From: Spirochaetales bacterium
Lineage (GTDB): Bacteria > Spirochaetota > Spirochaetia > ARS1246
DNA length: 13,383 nt
Assembly (NCBI GenBank): GCA_016930115.1
Contig: JAFGHN010000327.1
Coordinates: 1-13,383 of the forward strand
Direction: 5' to 3'
A model generated the notes under the pieces. The model did not search any database and was not told the DNA's origin. It was given only the letters and a program-made list of their open reading frames with translations. Position numbers and translations under genes: made by a program. Shown here in pieces: positions 1-5,918 of this stretch (its first letter is position 1; each line of letters opens with the position of its first letter).

Positions 1-652
1 AATCGATAAGCTCTTCGTGTGCCTTCTCGGCCTCGGCCTTCATCCCGGCGGGTATTTCCTCTTCCCGCACAAGTTCGCCGTTCTCCCCGTCAAAATAGTA
101 CGCCTTCATGGTGACCAGATCCACAACGCCGGAGTGCGCGTTTTCAAGGCCGATGGGAAGCTGGATGAACACGGCGTTGAGGCCCAGTTTCTCTACAAGT
201 TGTTTTCTTACCTTGTACGGGTCCGCGCCTGTCCTGTCGCACTTGTTGATAAACGCCAGCCTCGGGACCTTGTATCTGTTGAGCTGCCTGTCGACGGTAA
301 TCGACTGACTTTGAACCCCGCCCACGGAACAGAGAACGAGTATGGCGCCGTCAAGCACCCTGAGCGCCCGTTCGACTTCTATCGTGAAATCTACATGCCC
401 GGGGGTATCGATGATATTTATCGAGTGCCCGTTCCACTCCACATTTGTGGCTGCCGACGCGATTGTTATTCCCCGCTCCTTCTCGAGCTCCATCGAATCC
501 ATTGTCGCGCCTACGCCGTCTTTTCCGTGAACCTCGTGTATCGCGTGGATCTTCCTGCAGTAGAAGAGAATTCTCTCGGTAAGGGTGGTCTTGCCTGAGT
601 CTATGTGTGCGCTTATTCCTATGTTGCGCATCTTTGTAAGTGTGCCGTTCAT
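1..652 (-). CDS. fusA: Translation elongation factor G, N-terminal part (runs off left edge)
   Basis: This is the ribosomal translocase GTPase EF-G. Only the first 217 codons are in the window, covering most of the G domain, and the reading frame is open to the left edge. Seen motifs are G1 AHIDSGKTT (residues 15-23), G2 Thr63 in ERGITI, G3 DTPGH (82-86) and G4 NKCD (136-139). The AHIDSGKTTLTERILFY start and NKCD in place of the usual NKMD resemble the spd-type EF-G1 and mitochondrial EF-G1 group rather than the classic GHIDAGKTT form; this is recognition from memory, not a tree. The ATG at 652-650 is preceded by an AGGGA Shine-Dalgarno-like stretch about 8 bases upstream. A second in-frame ATG seven codons later (631-629) is possible. 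No ribosomal protein or EF-Tu gene lies upstream; the neighbour is a divergent DUF72 gene, so this copy is not in a standard str operon. EF-G identity is very secure, the subfamily less so. Confidence 0.95.
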   Translation of the reverse strand, partial: MNGTLTKMRNIGISAHIDSGKTTLTERILFYCRKIHAIHEVHGKDGVGATMDSMELEKERGITIASAATNVEWNGHSINIIDTPGHVDFTIEVERALRVLDGAILVLCSVGGVQSQSITVDRQLNRYKVPRLAFINKCDRTGADPYKVRKQLVEKLGLNAVFIQLPIGLENAHSGVVDLVTMKAYYFDGENGELVREEEIPAGMKAEAEKAHEELID

Positions 653-736
653 GCTGTATTCCCTAAAAAAAATTAAAAAAGGTGGTGCCGATGTGTTTAG
701 AGCGCCGGTAACCCCACATACCCGACGGTTTCAGAC

Positions 737-765
737 AATGTACGGAAGATATCAAATAAAAGCAA
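737..765 (-). promoter_or_regulatory. Possible sigma70-type promoter for the EF-G gene
   Basis: On the minus strand a TTGCTT (765-760) and a TACATT (742-737) lie 17 bp apart in the divergent gap, about 85 bases upstream of the EF-G start. Each hexamer matches the consensus only partly (TACATT 4 of 6), so this is a weak, purely sequence-based guess. The rest of the 653-786 gap holds an A/T-rich run near 665-680 and no other clear signal. No convincing promoter was found for the plus-strand gene. Confidence 0.22.
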
Positions 766-786
766 GAACTGATAGAATAAATTCCT

Positions 787-1605
787 GTGCCCGCAAAGAT
801 ATACATCGGTACAAGCGGTTACTCCTACGATGACTGGGTTGGACCTTTTTACCCGCCCGGCACCGGGAAAAGCACTTTTCTTGATTTCTACGCATCACGT
901 TTCAGCATGGTGGAATTGAATTTCACCTACTACCGGCAGCCGGAACCGCGGACGCTCTCCGGTATGATCGCCGCCACCGGAGAAAACTTCCTGTTCAGCA
1001 TCAAAGCACACCGGTCGCTGACTCATGATATTGACCCCGACCCGGGACATGCAGTCTCCGCATACCTCCGCGGCGTGGAGCCTCTGGCTGCATCCGGCCG
1101 CCTTGGGGCTGTGCTGCTCCAGTTCCCCTACAGCTTTCACTATACGGTAGATAACCGGAAATACCTGGCCGCCCTCTGCGGCGCCCTTACAGATTTACCG
1201 CTGGTTATAGAATTCCGCAATTCTTCCTGGCAACGAGACAGCGTGTATTCGGAGCTTGCCTCACGGGGTATAGCAATCGCCGCGGTTGACTGTCCGCCTC
1301 TCGCCGGGTTGCCTGCACCCCAACCGCTTGTCACTTCAGATCCCGGTTACATTCGTTTCCACGGTCGCAACAGTGAGGCCTGGTGGAGCGGAACCAACGC
1401 GAGCAGGTATGACTACCTCTATTCCGGCGACGAGCTGGACGGATGGGTCTCCAGGATACTTGCCATGTCGGAAAAGACAAATACGCTTCTCATCACGTTC
1501 AATAACCATTGGCGCGGCCAGGCGATCACAAATGCCTTACAGCTGGGCGGGCTGCTGAAAGAAAAAACGGAGCTTGAGATCGCCCGGCCGCCTGACCACT
1601 CCTGA
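787..1605 (+). CDS. DUF72 (YecE-type) domain protein
   Basis: A 272-aa cytoplasmic protein of the DUF72/YecE family, which has a TIM-barrel-like fold and no firmly established biochemical role. Family hallmarks seen are the N-terminal KIYIGTSGYSYDDWVGPFYP stretch (about residues 4-23), FSMVELNFTYYRQP (about 39-52), FSIKAHRSLTHD near 70-81, LLQFPYSF near 110-117, VIEFRNSSW near 140-148, YIRFHGRN near 189-196, and the C-terminal TFNNHWRGQA (about 237-246) typical of the family's closing strand. Length fits the family (about 240-300 aa). The start is a GTG at 787, chosen because the conserved family start follows at once; no strong Shine-Dalgarno is visible before it. No signal peptide or membrane segment is seen. 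The gene stands alone, divergent from EF-G and 100 bp before the cyclase gene. The family call is secure; the function is unknown. Confidence 0.92.
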   Translation: MPAKIYIGTSGYSYDDWVGPFYPPGTGKSTFLDFYASRFSMVELNFTYYRQPEPRTLSGMIAATGENFLFSIKAHRSLTHDIDPDPGHAVSAYLRGVEPLAASGRLGAVLLQFPYSFHYTVDNRKYLAALCGALTDLPLVIEFRNSSWQRDSVYSELASRGIAIAAVDCPPLAGLPAPQPLVTSDPGYIRFHGRNSEAWWSGTNASRYDYLYSGDELDGWVSRILAMSEKTNTLLITFNNHWRGQAITNALQLGGLLKEKTELEIARPPDHS

Positions 1606-1628
1606 AGGGTCAGGTAGTCGGGGTTTTT
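1591..1628 (+). terminator. Weak hairpin at the end of the DUF72 gene, possible terminator
   Basis: A perfect 7-bp inverted repeat (CCTGACC at 1591-1597, GGTCAGG at 1608-1614, 10-base loop) spans the DUF72 stop codon. A run of five T follows at 1624-1628. The 9-base gap between stem and T run is longer than in a canonical rho-independent terminator, so function is doubtful. Confidence 0.25.
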
Positions 1629-1705
1629 CCGTGAGCCCTTTTGCAATCGGGATAGTTTTAACTTACTATTGATTGAAACCGACTCAGGAAACCGGAGTAT
1701 CCTTC

Positions 1706-3274
1706 GTGAAAACAGAAAACGAACTCGATGCCCTTACTCGGGCGGGCGCACTCCTTGCGCGTGAAATCGATTTCAGTGGCCTGGTGTCCACCATGGTCGA
1801 TCAGGCGATAGATATCACCCGATCGGATCTTGCCGTGCTCTATCTTCATGACGATCCCGAAAAGCGGGAGTCCGATCTCCTCCGGTACTATCAACGCGGG
1901 CGGCACACCGTTCCGGAAATGCTCGCGGGCGACGGCGAACTGGCGACGTTTGCGGCCGAATGCGGCGACAGCGTCGTGCTTCTCGAACGTAAGAGGAGCC
2001 CTTTCGCCGAGGTGCTGCTGAACCGGGACATGCAGAGCGGGATCGCGCTCCCCGTATCATCGCAGAACGTCCATTTCGGACTGCTCATCCTCAATTCGCG
2101 GGAGCCTCTATTCTACAACCGGCGGCGCTTTCGCTTTCTCGATTCCTTCAACTCCCTCGCCACGCGGATGCTCCAGAACTCCGAATTGTTCCGGGCGCTG
2201 AAGGAAAACTTGAGGAAGATCGAGTCGTTGCAGCGGTACCAGGAGAGCATCTTCTCAAGCATGACCAATCTGCTGATAACTACCGACAGGAACGGCCAGA
2301 TTCACTATTTCAACGAGGCGGCGCAAAAAAAACTCGGGCTCAACCAGGAGCATCTGGGGCTGGTGCTGGATGATGTGTTAAAAAAGGGCCTGAACCGGAA
2401 AGTATTCAACAGCATCAGACGGGTGGCGGCCAACCGGCAGGAGCTCCTGGGCATAGAAGGTATCTTCAGGAGGCCGGAAGGCGATATGGATTTTTCCCTC
2501 AACGTCTCCCCGCTGTCCGGAAAACGCGGGGCCGATGAAGGCCTCACCCTGCTTTTTACCGACCAGACAAGCGAACGGGAGCTCAAAAGCCGCGTGGATA
2601 TCGCCGTGGAAGAACGCCGGGTTATCAAGGACATGTTCGCCAGATACATGTCCCAGGAAGTCGTGCAGAACCTCATGGAAGCGCCTGACCGCGTAAAACT
2701 CGGCGGCGCGAAACGCATGGCCACCGTTTTCTTCGCCGACATCAGGGGCTACACATCTTTCTCCGAGGGGAAAGACCCCCAATACATTATCAAAGTGTTG
2801 AATGATTATTTCAGCGCTGCGGTGGAGATCGTCATAAACCATCACGGTTATATCGACAAGTTCATCGGCGACTGTATCATGGCGGCGTGGGGTGTTCCGC
2901 TCCAGTCGGAGGCGGAAGATGCGTTCCACGCGGTCTCCTGTGCGCTCGAAATACAAAACCTCGTCGCCTCTCAGAAGCGAAAGTTCTTCCACGGGGACGC
3001 CGAGCACCTCCGGATCGGCATCGGGATGCACACCGGGACCCTCGTCGCGGGCAACCTTGGCAGCTCGCGCCGGATGGATTATTCGGTGATAGGCGACACC
3101 GTCAACGTAGCGGCTAGGCTCGAAGGAGTCGCCGGTGCCGGCGACGTTATCATTACCCAGAACACCACGGATCTCATCGGGGACGCGTTTAAGCTCGAAA
3201 AAATGAAACCCGTCAGCGTGAAAGGCAAATCCGAACCAATCCCCATATACCGCGTACTCGATAAGGCGAGCTGA
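1706..3274 (+). CDS. GAF-PAS-class III adenylate/guanylate cyclase
   Basis: A 522-aa soluble signalling enzyme expected to make cAMP (possibly cGMP) in response to an unknown ligand. Reading order is a GAF domain (about residues 5-160), a PAS domain (about 175-305), the usual RYMSQEVVQNLM linker and a C-terminal class III cyclase domain (about 335-515). Catalytic residues seen: metal-binding Asp345 (in FFADIRGYTSF) and Asp389 (FIGDCIMAAWG), purine-contacting Lys385, and transition-state Asn467 and Arg471 (GDTVNVAAR). The second purine-specifying position is Ser460 (YSVIGDTVN), where class IIIa enzymes have Asp and class IIIb usually Thr, so this looks IIIb-like and catalytically complete. There is no membrane segment. 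I chose GTG at 1706 because GGAG sits 8 bases upstream; a TTG at 1673 would add 11 residues but lacks a ribosome site. The gene lies 18 bp before the HEAT-repeat gene, so the two are probably co-transcribed. Confidence 0.93.
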   Translation: MKTENELDALTRAGALLAREIDFSGLVSTMVDQAIDITRSDLAVLYLHDDPEKRESDLLRYYQRGRHTVPEMLAGDGELATFAAECGDSVVLLERKRSPFAEVLLNRDMQSGIALPVSSQNVHFGLLILNSREPLFYNRRRFRFLDSFNSLATRMLQNSELFRALKENLRKIESLQRYQESIFSSMTNLLITTDRNGQIHYFNEAAQKKLGLNQEHLGLVLDDVLKKGLNRKVFNSIRRVAANRQELLGIEGIFRRPEGDMDFSLNVSPLSGKRGADEGLTLLFTDQTSERELKSRVDIAVEERRVIKDMFARYMSQEVVQNLMEAPDRVKLGGAKRMATVFFADIRGYTSFSEGKDPQYIIKVLNDYFSAAVEIVINHHGYIDKFIGDCIMAAWGVPLQSEAEDAFHAVSCALEIQNLVASQKRKFFHGDAEHLRIGIGMHTGTLVAGNLGSSRRMDYSVIGDTVNVAARLEGVAGAGDVIITQNTTDLIGDAFKLEKMKPVSVKGKSEPIPIYRVLDKAS

Positions 3275-3292
3275 TTAAAAGAGAGGTGTCTT

Positions 3293-5878
3293 ATGAAGGT
3301 TATTGCGGATTTTCTGAGGTCGTTGCCGGCGTGGATATACGCTGTCGCCGGCGGTATCGCGCTTGTTCTCATTATCTTTGTGGTTGTCTTCATTCCACGC
3401 CTCCGGTTCAAGCGCAAGCTCTATCAGGTGTCGGACAATCCCGAGTTGGCGGATGTGCTCATACGCGGCCAGTATGACGACGCAACGCTTCTTCAGCGGT
3501 CGGGGCTTGTAGCCCGGACGGCGTGCCGCCTCCAGAACAATAAGCTTCCGGAGATTATTGGAATTGACGATCTCTGGATCCGCAGGCTTGTGCAAACCCG
3601 CCGCGCCTCAATGATGAAGCGGGTCTTGAGCTTCGCCCCTGATAAAGGGCTGTTTGCCTGTTTCGCCGTGACCCTCGAGAAGCCGCGGCTTACGCCTATC
3701 TTCACCGAGTGGCTGGCCTGTGCCAGGGAGCTGCTCATTCTCCGGAAAGTGGCTCTCTCAGGAAAAGGCGAGAACTTCGACGGCAAGGCGGCGCTGGAAG
3801 TCCTGACCGAAAGGAAAGCCGATTTGCGTGAGATGGCCGGTGACCCCGAATGGGCTTCAAGATACTTCGCCGTAAAGATCATACTGCACGACAGCTCCGA
3901 ACGGTCGACCCGGGTGGCGTGGGAAGCGTTCGACGATCCTTATCCCCTGGTGCGAAAGACCGTCGCCGCGGAGTTCAAAGGCGACGACAGCGAAAAGATG
4001 TACGCGAAACTGCTCCACCTCCTCCAGGACGACCCGGTATTTGAGGTCCGGAAAGCAGCGAGGGACCGCATCGCGGCGGACTACCCGCAGATGTACAAAA
4101 TCGACATCGACATCTTAAGCCCCTGGCAGGCGCAGCACGTGCTCGAACAGCTCTACGCAAACGACAAGCGGGATGAGGACATCGCCCTCAAGTTCCTCCC
4201 AAGCGATAATCTCGAGCTTCGCCTTACTGCGGCCCTCTTTCTTGAAAAGGCCAAAACCCTGGAGAAGCTGTTCGAGGCGAATGATTTCGGCGACCAGGCG
4301 GGCCTCGAGCGCCATTACAGCCTCCTCGTCAATGCCTGTGAGGTAAACGTGACTTCATTCCTGGACCGCGTCAGAAAAACCGAGAATCCGGCATCTCTCC
4401 TCATCGCGTCGAGGCTTCTGGTCACTTACGGTGACAGGGAAATAATCACCTATGTGGCGGACCGGCTTTTCTCGCTTCCCAAGGAGAAGAAACTCTCAGG
4501 CGAATACTTCGATACGTATCAAACCATCCTTGAGTGCATATCACAGCGGGGCGGCGATCTCTCGCTCAACCTGCTCGAAAGGGAACTACACCGCTACCGG
4601 GACGTCCCTGAGCTGTTGAACGTGCTGTTGCCCGCCGTCCCGGCGCGGGCGGACCACATTCTGACCGAGCCGCTTTTTTCGTTTCTTCTCGATCCCGATT
4701 TCGTCGCCGCCGAAACCCTCAAGAAAACGATGCTCAAAATGCCGAAACATCGTTTGATCCCGCGGCTCATCAGGATCCTTTGGGCGGGAAGAAGCGCGTA
4801 TCCGCACACCGTGAGGATACGCGCGATAACCTTACTCGGCGAATTGGGAGAAACCTACTGTCTTCAGATTCTGCTTGAAAACCTGCCGATTCTTCCGGTG
4901 GAGGAAGGCAAGGAGTTCTCAAAGCTCTTGTCCAAATACGCGGGAGACGCCTTTGACGCAAAGGCGCGCCAGCTGCTTGAATCGGCAGAATCGAGCGTAC
5001 GGGCGGCGTTGATCGCGAGCCTGCCGGCAACCGGTAAAGATGAATTCTTAAGCACCATCAGGGAAGCGCTGAAGGATGCCGACCCGACTGTCAGAATCGC
5101 CAGCATCTGGTCGTTGCTCGACTATGACGACACTCGCACGGTGAACCAGAGCTTCGACATGCTTCGCGACCCGGTTCCGCAGGTCCGCATGGAAGCCGCG
5201 AGGGCAATCGGCATGTGCGCCACCTCCGCACGCATACAGAATCTGAGGGAACGCGTGGACGACGAGAACGAAACAGACGCCGTGAAAATGGCGGCCATCG
5301 AGGGGCTCGGCTACTCTGAAGATCCGTCATCAGTCGACGCTCTGTGCGATGTGTACGAAAGCACGGAACACCTGAGGGGCGAGATTGAAAGGGCGCTTGC
5401 CAGGAAAACAGGGAGAAGACAGCTCGAACGCCTTGCGGAGATCTTCAAGGACGCCGTACCGCTGCTCAGAGAGGGCATCACCAGAGCGGCCAAAGGCATG
5501 CGGGAGAAAGGTGAGCAGGCGATGGTGGCGCTGCTCGAAGAGGACATCTCTTCGCTCAAACCGTACCTCGCCGAAATCCTCGAGTCCACCGGTTATGTCG
5601 AATCGGTGATACGCAGACTCACCCACAGAGATCCGGCGGTGAGGGGCGACGCGGCGACGGTTCTTTCGATCATGGAGACTCCCTCCGCTTTCAGGGGCAT
5701 TGTGCTTGCCGCGAGGGACCCCGATAAGGAGGTACGGGTCAAGGTGATCAAGGCGCTTGAGAAGCTTGAAACCGAGGAAGGGAAGATGATCCTCAACGAA
5801 CTTGAAAACGATCCCGACAAAAAGGTGAGAAAATACACCCACTGGGCCCTCGAGCGGCTGCGGGCGAAGGCCCTCTAA
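3293..5878 (+). CDS. Membrane-anchored HEAT-repeat protein
   Basis: An 861-aa protein with one N-terminal transmembrane helix (about residues 13-34, WIYAVAGGIALVLIIFVVVF) followed at once by a basic patch (RLRFKRK, 36-42), which predicts that the long C-terminal part faces the cytoplasm. There is no lipobox or cleavable signal. The rest is almost wholly helical. Clear HEAT/PBS-lyase-type repeat units (D-P-x-x-x-V-R-x-x-A-x-x-x-L) occur near residues 212-265 (DDPYPLVRKTVAAEF, DDPVFEVRKAARDRI), 590-710 (DADPTVRIASIWSLL, DPVPQVRMEAARAIG) and 775-855 (HRDPAVRGDAATVLS, ARDPDKEVRVKVIKAL, NDPDKKVRKYTHWAL). Weaker helical pairs probably fill the middle. Such solenoids bind proteins; no catalytic motif is seen. 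ATG 3293 has a GAGAGG Shine-Dalgarno at 3281-3286. The 18-bp spacing from the cyclase gene suggests that the protein is a partner, scaffold or effector of cyclase signalling, which is inference. Confidence 0.87.
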   Translation: MKVIADFLRSLPAWIYAVAGGIALVLIIFVVVFIPRLRFKRKLYQVSDNPELADVLIRGQYDDATLLQRSGLVARTACRLQNNKLPEIIGIDDLWIRRLVQTRRASMMKRVLSFAPDKGLFACFAVTLEKPRLTPIFTEWLACARELLILRKVALSGKGENFDGKAALEVLTERKADLREMAGDPEWASRYFAVKIILHDSSERSTRVAWEAFDDPYPLVRKTVAAEFKGDDSEKMYAKLLHLLQDDPVFEVRKAARDRIAADYPQMYKIDIDILSPWQAQHVLEQLYANDKRDEDIALKFLPSDNLELRLTAALFLEKAKTLEKLFEANDFGDQAGLERHYSLLVNACEVNVTSFLDRVRKTENPASLLIASRLLVTYGDREIITYVADRLFSLPKEKKLSGEYFDTYQTILECISQRGGDLSLNLLERELHRYRDVPELLNVLLPAVPARADHILTEPLFSFLLDPDFVAAETLKKTMLKMPKHRLIPRLIRILWAGRSAYPHTVRIRAITLLGELGETYCLQILLENLPILPVEEGKEFSKLLSKYAGDAFDAKARQLLESAESSVRAALIASLPATGKDEFLSTIREALKDADPTVRIASIWSLLDYDDTRTVNQSFDMLRDPVPQVRMEAARAIGMCATSARIQNLRERVDDENETDAVKMAAIEGLGYSEDPSSVDALCDVYESTEHLRGEIERALARKTGRRQLERLAEIFKDAVPLLREGITRAAKGMREKGEQAMVALLEEDISSLKPYLAEILESTGYVESVIRRLTHRDPAVRGDAATVLSIMETPSAFRGIVLAARDPDKEVRVKVIKALEKLETEEGKMILNELENDPDKKVRKYTHWALERLRAKAL

Positions 5879-5887
5879 ATCACGCGG

Positions 5888-5918
5888 TCACCGGGTCAGC
5901 CTGGTGAGGTTCTTTTCA
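5888..5918 (+). terminator. Hairpin between convergent genes, possible terminator for the HEAT gene
   Basis: An 8-bp stem (TCACCGGG at 5888-5895 with CCTGGTGA at 5900-5907, one G-T wobble, loop TCAG) starts 10 bases after the HEAT gene stop and is followed on the plus strand by the T-rich GGTTCTTTTC. It overlaps the last codons of the minus-strand SbcC-like gene, so the same bases also encode protein. On the minus strand no T run follows, so any terminator activity would serve the plus-strand gene. Confidence 0.35.

Noticed and set aside
17..598. 193-aa plus-strand open frame at the left edge
   Set aside because: It lies antisense to the EF-G G domain, whose motifs are unmistakable on the minus strand; the plus-strand translation has no recognisable family features.
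773..778. TAGAAT as a -10 box for the DUF72 gene
   Set aside because: It is only 8 bases before the GTG start and has no -35-like hexamer at suitable distance.
585..833. 82-aa plus-strand open frame across the EF-G/DUF72 gap
   Set aside because: Overlaps the EF-G start antisense and the DUF72 start in another frame; no ribosome site and no recognisable features.
2378..3031. 217-aa minus-strand open frame inside the cyclase gene
   Set aside because: Opposite strand of the PAS-cyclase coding region, where catalytic motifs are clear; composition is that of an antisense frame.
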